Below, piece after piece: positions 17,420-26,876 of a stretch of DNA of 64,000 nucleotides. The notes beneath the pieces are model-generated. The model was not told where the DNA came from. It made no database searches and worked only from the letters and a program-made list of their open reading frames with translations. Source of the DNA: Trypanosoma brucei gambiense DAL972 (Eukaryota > Euglenozoa > Kinetoplastea > Trypanosomatida > Trypanosomatidae); contig NC_026744.1 of NCBI RefSeq assembly GCF_000210295.1, positions 4,467,610 through 4,531,609 of the forward strand. The letters run 5' to 3'. The position numbers were made by a program, and so were the translations under genes. Position 1 is the first letter of the stretch. Each line of letters begins with the position of its first letter.

Positions 17420-20173
17420 TTACGAGCCCACACCTAACCAACTGGCTAGGCGGCTGTTCGTGGCCAACTCCAGAACCGTTACATCAAATTGGTCTGATTC
17501 CTCCGTCAGTGCGGAAAGTTGCGTTATGGAAATGTCGCCGTTTCGCTCAAAATGATGCCTTTTTCTCGGTGGTCCCAACGGTTTCGGCATGTCCTCCCTC
17601 ATGTTCTTCGAACACAAAGAAGAGTTGAAGGTGAAATGGCAGTGTGCGACGCCGCGTGAGTGACAGTCAGCGCCTCTCACAGCCCCCACAGGCATTCTCA
17701 ACGCGTAGTGGGGGTCATCAGCTATGTCCTGAAGCAGCCAATACACTGACTGCGCCAAGTGCCGACACCGCTTCTGCCCGGTTTCCGTCTTTAAAATTCG
17801 CTCGTGTGCCCTCGGCTTACAAGTGCAGGATAGGTGCTGAAACACGCTTGACCAGTGCGGGTCGCCGGCACCAATTTTGACATCCTCGTTCAACAACGGC
17901 TGTAAGTTCATATGCACCATAACGTATAAGTGACGGCGCACAGAGCACGCCAACGCAAAGCGTCCGTACCCAAGTATCTGGAAGTGACAGTCGGAAAAGT
18001 AACCTTCTGCTGCTGACCGCACCGCGTCGACAGACGCGTTGAAAACATTCTTGGTAAAAAAAGCTGACATGAATTCGTATATCCGGAGTCGTTGTGCTGG
18101 AGAGAGTGACCCAAACAACTTCGGTCGTGCATCCGGATTGAACCTCGGTGGATACGTTGAAGATAGTGAAACATCGTCGCAAATAGTAGGACGGGCAATG
18201 CCCACGCGCATAGTTCCCACATGCTTCATCAACATTTCTGGTCGGCATGCTTGGCTACGCAAATCTCGCGCTAACATACTAGTCCCGCACAACTCATCAA
18301 AAAGGCGATCACGTTCCCTTTCCACGTCAAAGTTGGCACGGTCAGAAGGGGTCAGCGAATCAACAGTTTCATTAAATTTATCGACCCACTCCTTGACACA
18401 ATTGTAGTCGCCTGCAGCGTGAACACCCACATGATTAGCCGCCTCCGAAAAAGCTGCTGTTCGCGACAAACACCCACTACTCTTAACGTCTATTCGGAAA
18501 TATTGCACAGCAAAAGCAAGAATTCGCACAAAGTGGTGGATATCCCGCGAAGTATCCGTCAATGAGTTCACACACGCTGAGATAGAAGCCAATTCTTTGT
18601 CAACTCTACGACAGAAACTGGTGTCACCTACAGCGAATATCGGTAGTATGAAAGCATTTTCGTTCCATGCAGTCCTAACCCACGACCTCAGGACCTCTGA
18701 GAAGCGGTGGTCGCCGTCGGCAACCACAACGATGAGGCGCTGCCTGTCTCTCCGCTCGGTCGACAGCGCCGTCCACGACACGCACAACTGTCGTAGTGCT
18801 ATGTCGTCACTAATTGGAAAAAGGTGAGAGTTACTCGGAGTTTCAAGAAATAAGCAAGCAGCACCATCCGTTATCACAGGCACTTGCGGGAATGGGTCGC
18901 CTACCGAAGACCGGTTGATGGTGCCATTAGGTACCCATTCAGCTATGACCTCCTCATCAGACTCGGTTTTCAGCTGTAGCGGTTGTACCTCGTGGATTTC
19001 TTCCTTAGCAGTGTTTGAAGGAAGAAAGCACGCCTCTCGCTTCACAACAGGTTTATCATCGCAATCACCACCGAATCCATTAACGCCCACACCGCGCCCC
19101 AGATTATCATGGGTGTCACTGGTAGCAGCAGCGCCGAGCGAAGCAGGGTGAAGTGATACGGTAGGCACTGACCTAGTACCATTCTTTCTTTGCACAGCAC
19201 GGCCAAATGCAGCTGTTGTCTCCTCGTTCCCCTTCAGCAACATCGACAACCAATCGCTGACAACCGCATTACGGTCACCGTCCGAGCATGCCCATCCCTG
19301 TTGTCGCACACACTCCTCCTTACAGAAAGTTTCACCCACACCACAGTGGTTGTGCCCCGGCTTAAGTTGGTCGACCACGTTTTCCCCCGTGCTCTGGACA
19401 CGACGGTCGTAGTCCCCAGCTGGATGAAACGGTGGCACAACCGCCTCTTTCGGTGCTACAGCCGCCGTCAGAAGGAGAGAGCCCACAAGCCCAGACCAAA
19501 CCATGCGCACGCTCTCTAATCCAGGCACATTATGTTCAGGACTGAGAACACCGGTGAAGTCAACATGAATCCTTGTCTGAAATGGCTCTGGCATGAACAG
19601 TAAAGCGACACGTGTAACCTGCAACGCGCTGCGATACGCAGAAACGCAGTCCACCTTTGGAAGATCGTCCCACGCTAGCTGTACATAAAGCACCGGCATC
19701 GCATGCTTAAATTCGGCACCCAAGACAACCACATCCAACAGCAACCACGCCGCCACGATGCCGTCAGCTCTTACGGTGTCCTTTTCCCTTGTGTCCCCTT
19801 GTCCCTCGATTTTCGGCTCAACGCGTACACCATTACGCAAACATGGTCTCGCACCTAACCCGGTACCGCGCAGGCTGCTCATAAAGGTCGTTGATGATGC
19901 TAGAAACTGCATAACAACACCACACGCATCTGTTTTTGATCCTGTTGTCGCCAACGTCTCCATAGGTTCCTTGCCGAACACAACGACAATGGAATCGCGA
20001 GCATCCCTCCTACAGCTGTTCCGCTTTGCTGCCCTTTCCCATTGGGCCTTAATGCTCTCCTGGTTGTCCATAAGCTCCACAATATTTACGGCAAGGGCTC
20101 GTTGAACACCCGCAGAAGAACATACTAAACGCGACGGTGAGAATGTGTTGGACGAGATGGGTATGTGATGCAT
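17420..20173 (-). CDS. Unidentified kinetoplastid protein (917 aa)
   Basis: A long minus-strand frame starting at the first ATG after a good acceptor (AG at 20197-20198, 24 bases upstream). I do not recognise the family and see no signal peptide or catalytic signature. The protein has globular-looking segments, including a beta-rich stretch RQRLIVVVADGDHRF followed by FILPIFAVGD, reminiscent of a Rossmann or vWA-like fold. The C-terminal third (about 660-860) is Cys/His-rich, including CTCKPRAHE, KRCRHL, DCHSRGVAHCHF and several scattered Cys, which could bind metal. No transmembrane helix is obvious beyond a short hydrophobic run near residue 230. An internal Met (MDNQESIK, about residue 36) is a possible alternative start. 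A function cannot be given. Confidence 0.75.
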   Translation of the reverse strand: MHHIPISSNTFSPSRLVCSSAGVQRALAVNIVELMDNQESIKAQWERAAKRNSCRRDARDSIVVVFGKEPMETLATTGSKTDACGVVMQFLASSTTFMSSLRGTGLGARPCLRNGVRVEPKIEGQGDTREKDTVRADGIVAAWLLLDVVVLGAEFKHAMPVLYVQLAWDDLPKVDCVSAYRSALQVTRVALLFMPEPFQTRIHVDFTGVLSPEHNVPGLESVRMVWSGLVGSLLLTAAVAPKEAVVPPFHPAGDYDRRVQSTGENVVDQLKPGHNHCGVGETFCKEECVRQQGWACSDGDRNAVVSDWLSMLLKGNEETTAAFGRAVQRKNGTRSVPTVSLHPASLGAAATSDTHDNLGRGVGVNGFGGDCDDKPVVKREACFLPSNTAKEEIHEVQPLQLKTESDEEVIAEWVPNGTINRSSVGDPFPQVPVITDGAACLFLETPSNSHLFPISDDIALRQLCVSWTALSTERRDRQRLIVVVADGDHRFSEVLRSWVRTAWNENAFILPIFAVGDTSFCRRVDKELASISACVNSLTDTSRDIHHFVRILAFAVQYFRIDVKSSGCLSRTAAFSEAANHVGVHAAGDYNCVKEWVDKFNETVDSLTPSDRANFDVERERDRLFDELCGTSMLARDLRSQACRPEMLMKHVGTMRVGIARPTICDDVSLSSTYPPRFNPDARPKLFGSLSPAQRLRIYEFMSAFFTKNVFNASVDAVRSAAEGYFSDCHFQILGYGRFALACSVRRHLYVMVHMNLQPLLNEDVKIGAGDPHWSSVFQHLSCTCKPRAHERILKTETGQKRCRHLAQSVYWLLQDIADDPHYALRMPVGAVRGADCHSRGVAHCHFTFNSSLCSKNMREDMPKPLGPPRKRHHFERNGDISITQLSALTEESDQFDVTVLELATNSRLASWLGVGS

Positions 20174-20683
20174 CTACTCAAGGCCACGATCCACACCTAA
20201 CACATAGTAAGAATAAAAACAAAAAGTCAAGGCAAAAGAGTTACTGTTTGGTCCGTGCCAATTACATTTTTATGACAGTTGCTACCATGACATCAAAAAA
20301 AAAAAAAAAGTAAAGCGGATACGGTAAGACATTGTTTATCACCTTTCCCTGCTTGGGGTTTTTTATACTTACTGTCATCACCATCACTAGAGCCTTCCCA
20401 CTACACCCGCATGAAGGAAGCCAGTGTAAAATAAGCGCGTGAGAAAACGGAGGGAGAAGCAGGTTTTCACAGGCACACGTGTTGTAACACTCTGCAGCCT
20501 GCGCTTATCCGCAAGTACCCCATGCAAAGACATAAACTTACGAAATGGGCACCCATTCCGCTCATATGCGTCCGTCCATGCGTACTTCTGTCGTCTCTCC
20601 TTATTGAAAGGTTTGCGCTCACGTCGATCGCAACCCATCCACACACACACACACGTACTCTGCAACGGGAACCTTCGCTTCCA
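20174..20683. other. Intergenic between the Atm gene and the 917-residue gene
   Basis: It holds the acceptor for the 917-residue gene near 20197 and the 3' untranslated region of the ABC transporter, with an A-rich run at 20296-20310. No gene seen. Confidence 0.6.
20197..20230 (-). promoter_or_regulatory. Trans-splice acceptor of the 917-residue protein gene
   Basis: The minus strand has a T-rich tract (TTTTTGTTTTTATTCTTAC) followed by TATGTGTTAG, the AG lying 24 bases before the ATG at 20173. Confidence 0.65.
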
Positions 20684-22843
20684 CTACTCCTCAGCACGAT
20701 GTGCATCATGGAGTTGCTTAGACCAAAGCTCGCTATACAAACCGCCTCTCTGTAGCAGCTCCTCGTGGGTGCCGCTCTCACTCAGGGACCCTTTCCCGTC
20801 AAGCACGAAAATTTTGTCAGCACTCATGATGCTTGTGAGCCGATGTGCTATAAGTATGAGGGTGCGTCTCTTCCCGCCAGCGTCACGCAGTTGCTGCATC
20901 ACATGCATTTCCGTTACGCTGTCCAGAGCCGCAGTAGCCTCGTCTGCCAGTAGGATTGGCGGATTGCTGAGAACAACACGCGCGATAGCTATCCGTTGCT
21001 TCTCACCACCGGAAAGTTTTAGCCCCCGTTCCCCCACAACCGTATCGTATTTATCACTCATGTTCATTATGCTGTCATGTATACAAGCCACCTTTGCGGC
21101 CCTTATCATCTCCTCCTCCGTAGCGTCCGGCCTGCCATAACAGATGTTGTACCGCAATGATTCATTAAAAAGTACCGTATCTTGCGGTATTACACCGATA
21201 GCCTCACGAAAGCTCGGTATTTGCAAATCCGTCAATGGCTGCCCGTCGATGAGAACGGACCCCGAAAGCGGGTCGTAGAAACGATAAATCAAGCGGAAAA
21301 TAGTACTTTTTCCACTTCCGGAGGGGCCGACGAAGGCAACAGTGCTTCCACCAGGTATAGCAAGTGAGAGGTTACGCAAGACGAATCGATCATCGCCGCC
21401 GGTTTTGAAAGCGAAACACACGTCTCGCAACTCAATGGTACCACTTACTAACTCTAGCGCCTTCGCATTTGCCTTCTGCTTCACACTGTTTTGCACGTCG
21501 AGAAGGGCGATCATTGCTTGCATATTCTGCGTAGATGCCTGTATATCTCTGTAAATCATACCCAGGAAACTTAGCGGAGTATAAAGTTGCATGAGCAAGG
21601 CGTCCACCAATACCAAATCGCCCACAGTCATCGAACCCGCGAGCACACCACATGTGGAAAGGTACAATGAGACCAGAGCAGCTAAGACAAATATCGCATG
21701 CTGACCAAAATTCAAGAGCGACATAGACTGATCCAGCCGCATGAGCTGATGATTCATGTCCGCCGTCTCGCGTCGAAGGCGCGACTCCTCATAACTTTCG
21801 CGGCCGAAGTACTTTACCGTTTCGTAATTAAGAAGCGAGTCCACGGTTAGCCCTCCTACGCGGCTGTCTCCCTTGTTGAAGCGCGCCCGGTACTCAGCAC
21901 GCCAATTAGATACAACGTATGTCCACCCAATGTACAACACAACCGCAGAAAATGCTGTTAAGATAAAAGGGGTTCCCGCACAACTCTTCATGACTGTGCA
22001 AACCAACACCACTTCAAATGCTGTGGGAATCACCATAAACAAAAGCGCATGCGCAAGGGACCAAAACGCACGGCTGCCGCGATCAAGATCCTTGCTTAGA
22101 ACACCCGTCTCCCGACCAAGATGGTACTGTAAGTCAAGGGAGTGTAATTTTGCGAAGAGTTCCATTGCAATCGTTGTTGATGCGTGACAGCCAACGGGAG
22201 CGAACAAAGCAGACTTCATTTCCTCAGTGAAAGAGCTTAACAACCTACTGATGCCATACGCAACTACCAGACCGAACACACCCAAATGCAATGCTTCTGT
22301 GACCGTTGTGACACAAGCGCCAACCTCAGTACTATTTGTGAGCACATCTATAATCGTCTTGAACCAAAATGGCACTGCCACCTTCAGCACCTTGGCGAGG
22401 ACGACACACGTTACGCTGGCAACTACCAGTGCACGATACCCCGGCTTCCCAGCCGGCCACAAATGGTGTAGTACGTGCCCCATCACTCTGTAAATTGGTA
22501 TTTTATTAGAATCCTCATCCGTCACTACAGAACCCCCTGCAATATCAGGCTTTTTGGAGGGTTCCCACTGTTCCTGATCCTTCCGCTGCGTGGGCTTGGC
22601 GTTACGCTTTCCTTTTCGGTCGGTGCCAACTGACGGAGAGGGCCCGAACATCGGTCGATTCGGATGATGAAAGGCGCGGACGGCTGTCCTCTGTACCGGA
22701 ACCGCCGTTGTAATCGGCAATGTCAGCCCATGGATACGGCAAAAAAATGCGATTCCGCAAAAATGATGCCCATTCAAAACGGAGACACTACTTGAACGCA
22801 CACGAACGCAATGTACCAAATGACAGAACGCAGCGCGCCGCAT
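20684..22843 (-). CDS. ATM1: Mitochondrial ABC half-transporter of the Atm1/ABCB7 type (719 aa)
   Basis: One membrane domain (about 135-430, six helices expected) followed by one nucleotide-binding domain. The latter has Walker A GPSGSGKST (about 506), the signature LSGGEKQR (about 609), Walker B ILLADEAT (about 627) and the switch His in IAHRLTS (about 664). The first 70 residues are Arg/Ser/His-rich with few acids, as in a mitochondrial presequence. Atm1-type exporters dimerise in the inner membrane and export a glutathione-linked sulphur compound needed for cytosolic and nuclear Fe-S proteins and tRNA thiolation; trypanosomes have a characterised Atm. The membrane part and the NBD resemble Atm1 more than peptide exporters. 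Length matches the family. The symbol is by homology. Confidence 0.9.
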   Translation of the reverse strand: MRRAAFCHLVHCVRVRSSSVSVLNGHHFCGIAFFCRIHGLTLPITTAVPVQRTAVRAFHHPNRPMFGPSPSVGTDRKGKRNAKPTQRKDQEQWEPSKKPDIAGGSVVTDEDSNKIPIYRVMGHVLHHLWPAGKPGYRALVVASVTCVVLAKVLKVAVPFWFKTIIDVLTNSTEVGACVTTVTEALHLGVFGLVVAYGISRLLSSFTEEMKSALFAPVGCHASTTIAMELFAKLHSLDLQYHLGRETGVLSKDLDRGSRAFWSLAHALLFMVIPTAFEVVLVCTVMKSCAGTPFILTAFSAVVLYIGWTYVVSNWRAEYRARFNKGDSRVGGLTVDSLLNYETVKYFGRESYEESRLRRETADMNHQLMRLDQSMSLLNFGQHAIFVLAALVSLYLSTCGVLAGSMTVGDLVLVDALLMQLYTPLSFLGMIYRDIQASTQNMQAMIALLDVQNSVKQKANAKALELVSGTIELRDVCFAFKTGGDDRFVLRNLSLAIPGGSTVAFVGPSGSGKSTIFRLIYRFYDPLSGSVLIDGQPLTDLQIPSFREAIGVIPQDTVLFNESLRYNICYGRPDATEEEMIRAAKVACIHDSIMNMSDKYDTVVGERGLKLSGGEKQRIAIARVVLSNPPILLADEATAALDSVTEMHVMQQLRDAGGKRRTLILIAHRLTSIMSADKIFVLDGKGSLSESGTHEELLQRGGLYSELWSKQLHDAHRAEE

Positions 22844-22902
22844 TTTTTTTTTTTTTAATTACTGACAGCGTGTCTGCAGAAGCTATCAGCACTGTCTCCC
22901 AA

Positions 22903-22933
<31 letters not shown>

Positions 22934-23724
22934 ATAGGCAGGTGGCGTGAGAAAAAAATAAAAAGAAAAGGGGAGACTAGCACCACTGAAGCCATGCAAC
23001 AAGGTTCTTGTGGGTACCAACAGATGAACTTATGACTGCAGGATGACTTGGACACCAGGAAGGTACCAAAAGAGAACCAAAAAGAGTAACACAGCCCCCA
23101 CCACAGCTTAACGGTAGGCAGCAATGCTGAATACACCAGGACGTCAGTACAAACATCGTTAAACAAAAATACGGAAAAAGTGGCCCAATTTGAACTCTCA
23201 GCTAGCCCGATCTTCCAGTGGACCCATGCGCGTAGAGGCATGCACGAATACTCTTTACTCGAGGCGTCGAGCGGGCACTTTGCTCCATTGAATCACATTA
23301 CCAGACATTGCGCAAAACAATGGTATAAATAAATGCCAACCTCCACACACAAACCATCGCAGACTCAAAAACAAGACTAACACCAGAACACACGGAGCAT
23401 GAAAAGAACTTGGCACTGAACAGATAACTGGTGAAAGCAATAAAAAATGTAACACCGACTTACAAGGTCACTGCAACCCCATCAAAAGAAAACGCGCTCG
23501 GTGCTTTCTTCTCTTTCCTCTATGCACGTTTCGGGACCCACGAAACCATTTCCACAACCCAGCGTGTTTTAAGAGAAGGGAAATTTTTGACAGTCACCCA
23601 CATACACATACATGCGCTATGAAGGAACGAACAAAGTAAAAGAAGTCCACAAAACAAAAAAAACGGGGGGGAGCACGGGCCGCCCCATCATGTAACACCA
23701 AAGGTGTTGCATCATACACTGCAG
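22844..23724. other. Intergenic, upstream of the Atm gene
   Basis: It contains a T run (22843-22857), a TATA-type microsatellite (22903-22933) and AT-rich sequence. A 128-codon minus frame at 22855-23241 starts with ATG but is Phe/Trp/Tyr-rich and partly reads the microsatellite, so I do not call it a gene. Confidence 0.5.
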
Positions 23725-25083
23725 TTATCTCCCGGAACCACTGAGACTAAGCTGAGAGAATCTCTCAGAGCGCCGCTGGCCCGGGACGCGGAACAGCCAC
23801 GGCGTCTCCGGAATGTTTCCTACCGCCTCATTCCGCGAAACACGCTCACAGCATGCCTCGACAAAATCCAATTCGTACCTAGTAAACCTAAAAGTGCTGT
23901 ACCAGACTCCTACACCACGCCATCGATGAGCACCAGCGGGGGGATCAACAAAGACCTCACGGTTAAATCCCGCTCGCCACAGATACGGCGCCATCGCGTC
24001 CACACCACGTAGTAAGATTGTGCCATCACCAGTTAGCTCCAGTGTCACATGGGAATTGGGAAAGCGGCGGACGAGAGTCCAGCCGCTCTTTTCAACACCA
24101 CAGGCGCCACATTGACTCGGAGAGGCATCCTCACTGTTGCATGACATTTCCTGCTTACACTTGGGACAGTGTGCGGTCCAAAGGCGTAGCTGACTGGGTA
24201 GCACACGCACCTCCACTGCAGGAGCTGCGTACTGTACCACCACGACGTCATCGTCGGGTGTCGCCTCCAAACTGGCATCAGACTCTAAGGAAGGTGAATC
24301 TGTCAAGCGTTCCAATGAATGTCGTTCGCGCTTAACCCGGATGAACTCAGACTTGGAAAATGCTGCGTCCGGCATCGCACTAGAAGAAACACTGGTAGGA
24401 ACGCCGGTACCCTCCTCGGTGAATACTTTCTGCGTAGACGTCTGCGTCATATCTAAAACCTCCGTTACCTCCTCTTCCTTCCGCTGCCTACGCGAAATGT
24501 CTCCGCTGCAGTAGCTACCATCGGCATTCAACACCAACTTTTGTGTCCCTTGGGGCATCTCCGAAAGGACGTGCAGCTGCCATAAGTCAACCTCAAGGCT
24601 CGACACGAGCACACCTCCCTTGCAGACGGGACATGGTGCTCTCCTGTCCCGCAGGGAGCGCTGCTTCCTGAATAACGTAATCCACGACTCCAAATCACAG
24701 CATTGCACATGGAGGCAGGTTTCGCCTCGAACAGGGCAATACATCGCAGTGCGGGAGTAAGGGCAATAGAGAGAGAACTCCATTGTGGAAACTTCAATAT
24801 CATCCCCACCCGGTTTCCCAAAAGCGATATCCCACGCTCGCTTCCGATGGATCTGAAGTAACTCCACGCTACGAGCGTCCCGGCGCTTTGCCAATTCCAT
24901 GTCGCGAAGAAGGCGTCTCTTTACATCTAAAAGGTCATCCATTCCGTCAGAAGACGATACGGCAACCCTCCCGTGTGCTACTGCTCGCGCCCTCGAGCTC
25001 CGAGCGTTCGCTTGTGAGCCGCAAAGGAGAACTGGGGGCAATGGTACCCCTTCGCCGTGACGAACTGAGGAGCGTGTTGGCAT
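23725..25083 (-). CDS. SP-RING (MIZ/PIAS-type) zinc-finger protein, probable SUMO E3 ligase (452 aa)
   Basis: Residues 107-155 match the Siz/PIAS SP-RING: CPYSRTAMYCPVRGETCLHVQCCDL then CPVC, with Cys and His ligands in the expected order and the characteristic PxRGxxCxHxxC core. Such proteins direct SUMO from the E2 to nuclear substrates; in T. brucei a SIZ/PIAS ligase supports VSG expression-site activity, but I cannot say this is that gene. Just before the ring (about 48-92) is a helical basic segment. The C-terminal half has acidic stretches with EVTEV and DDDVVVVQYA, the latter a plausible SUMO-interacting motif, and a second Cys cluster (CPKCKQEM, CGACG). The longest frame begins at a GTG (25107); the first ATG is at 25081-25083, used here. 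MDDLLDVKRR at residue 48 is an alternative start. Confidence 0.8.
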   Translation of the reverse strand: MPTRSSVRHGEGVPLPPVLLCGSQANARSSRARAVAHGRVAVSSSDGMDDLLDVKRRLLRDMELAKRRDARSVELLQIHRKRAWDIAFGKPGGDDIEVSTMEFSLYCPYSRTAMYCPVRGETCLHVQCCDLESWITLFRKQRSLRDRRAPCPVCKGGVLVSSLEVDLWQLHVLSEMPQGTQKLVLNADGSYCSGDISRRQRKEEEVTEVLDMTQTSTQKVFTEEGTGVPTSVSSSAMPDAAFSKSEFIRVKRERHSLERLTDSPSLESDASLEATPDDDVVVVQYAAPAVEVRVLPSQLRLWTAHCPKCKQEMSCNSEDASPSQCGACGVEKSGWTLVRRFPNSHVTLELTGDGTILLRGVDAMAPYLWRAGFNREVFVDPPAGAHRWRGVGVWYSTFRFTRYELDFVEACCERVSRNEAVGNIPETPWLFRVPGQRRSERFSQLSLSGSGR

Positions 25084-26876
25084 CAACAAACCAGTACTAC
25101 ACCCCACTAGAAGTAACTAAACTAGTACGGTATGCGTCGCTGGCAAATGTAAACGTTGAATTGTGTGTATAAAAAGATATCTATGTGTATCAAAGGAACA
25201 GGAAGCCACGTGAGGCGCCCGCTCCCCTGCAGTCCCTTAGCCTGTATATGTTAATATGTTAATATATGTATATATATAAACTCTTCCGGAAGGGAAAGGA
25301 AAAGTAAACAAAAAGGGAGGAAAATGTCGTGAAGGAGCTGGTGTCATCGGTTTTTTTTTACAGAAGGGAGAGGGCTGACCCTTCACACAAGCGCACGTCC
25401 CCACACACATGCACATACTTGCACACACACACACACACTCTGTCCTCCAACAAATGCCTCATTTTCTCTTTATCATACAAAAAAAAAACCTCAGCCGCAC
25501 CTTAGTGTATCAAAAGGTGTGAAGACATCAACAGAGAAAACACCGGCAGTGTTCTTCTGAATGGGGTGACGCGGTAAAATGCTGTTGTATACAAACCACT
25601 AAAGTCAACGGTCACAGAGTAGGCGGGGCAACGTGAAACCCCCGAACATGTGTGGAACCGCCAAAGCTGGTATTCAAATAACGTCAGACATCGAAACGCA
25701 TATTCGTCTGACGTTCAGTAGTGGTATCACACGCTGATCACTACCCTTGAAACGTAGCCACACTCATCAAGTGGGCACCCGCACACCATCACCCACAACA
25801 ACTCGTATATCACCTTCCCCACTTAGAGGCAGCTGCTTCCGCAACGATAACGACCATAACGCCAGCATCTAACACTTACGGCAAAAAGAAAAAAAAAACG
25901 GACACAAACAGCATCCTCCTCGGCAGTCTGCATCTGCGTCAACATCTCAACTACTGGCAACCCATACTCATCTGTTTGAACTAATTGTACCTGGGTTCGC
26001 GCGCGTATGCACTTTCATTTATGGATCACAGCTACCTTACGTTGGTGAATGCAAGCCCTTACTCGAGTATTTTTCCCATTAGATTATCAATCATGCCGAA
26101 GGGTATAGGCCCACCGGCCGCGGTGAATGCCAAAGGCGAGGAGGGAAATGCACCAACAGAAATGCAGGAATGACATAGCAGAGGGCCGAAGAAGCGCCTT
26201 CGTGCGGAAAGCATGCAATCCAAAATGGCCAAAGGCACTAATGGAGGCGATAGAAGTGCACGCATTAGAGAGCGTAGGATCAAACGAGTGAGTATAAACA
26301 GCAACAGCACCGAGCGAAGAATTAAGAGAACCGCTAACAAGCATCATGTGGCGCTGTGTCATGTACCATGCATGCAGTGAGCCAACAGCATTGAAAGTCG
26401 AAAAAAAGAATGCCTGATAAACAAAGGGAATGTACCACACCATGCGGCCACTCTACACACACGCACGTACCGTAACGTCGATCTCGTCCCCTATATGCTC
26501 TCCCCACGTTGCAAACAACAGTTAATACCGTACAAGTGGTTGTTCGTACTGGTGGAAGGCATGCTGCCCCCCGCGTGGTTCAGCCAAAGTAGTCGCACAG
26601 CAGAAGAAAGAGAATAACGGAGGTCGAGAAAAAGTGGAAAGCAAGAAGAGATTGTGTACTACAAGTAAAGGATCACACTCTCTGGCTTAGATCACCCTGT
26701 GAGTAAATGCCGCGCATCATGAGTCACATAGTATTTTCTCACATTCCGCTTTTATAAGCAAAACGCAGAGTGGCAGCTCAACACCACCACTGGGTGTCAA
26801 CCATCCAACGACTAGGAAGCACAAAAAATATACACGTAACCTTAATCTCCAAAATTTCTGCGAAAAAAAAAAAAAC
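25084..26876. other. Intergenic, 1.8 kb
   Basis: It holds the 3' flank of the 838-residue gene and the 5' region of the SP-RING gene, with a CA tract at 25421-25438 and several A runs. Overlapping hydrophobic minus frames at 26059-26443 have no homology I recognise and no acceptor, so I do not call them. Confidence 0.5.

Noticed and set aside
22855..23241. 128-codon ATG frame upstream of the Atm gene
   Set aside because: Part of it translates a TA microsatellite as Ile-Tyr repeats and the rest is aromatic-rich T-tract translation; no acceptor or domain.
26059..26443. Two overlapping hydrophobic minus frames
   Set aside because: Different frames over the same DNA, no family, no splice signal; typical of T-rich intergenic sequence.
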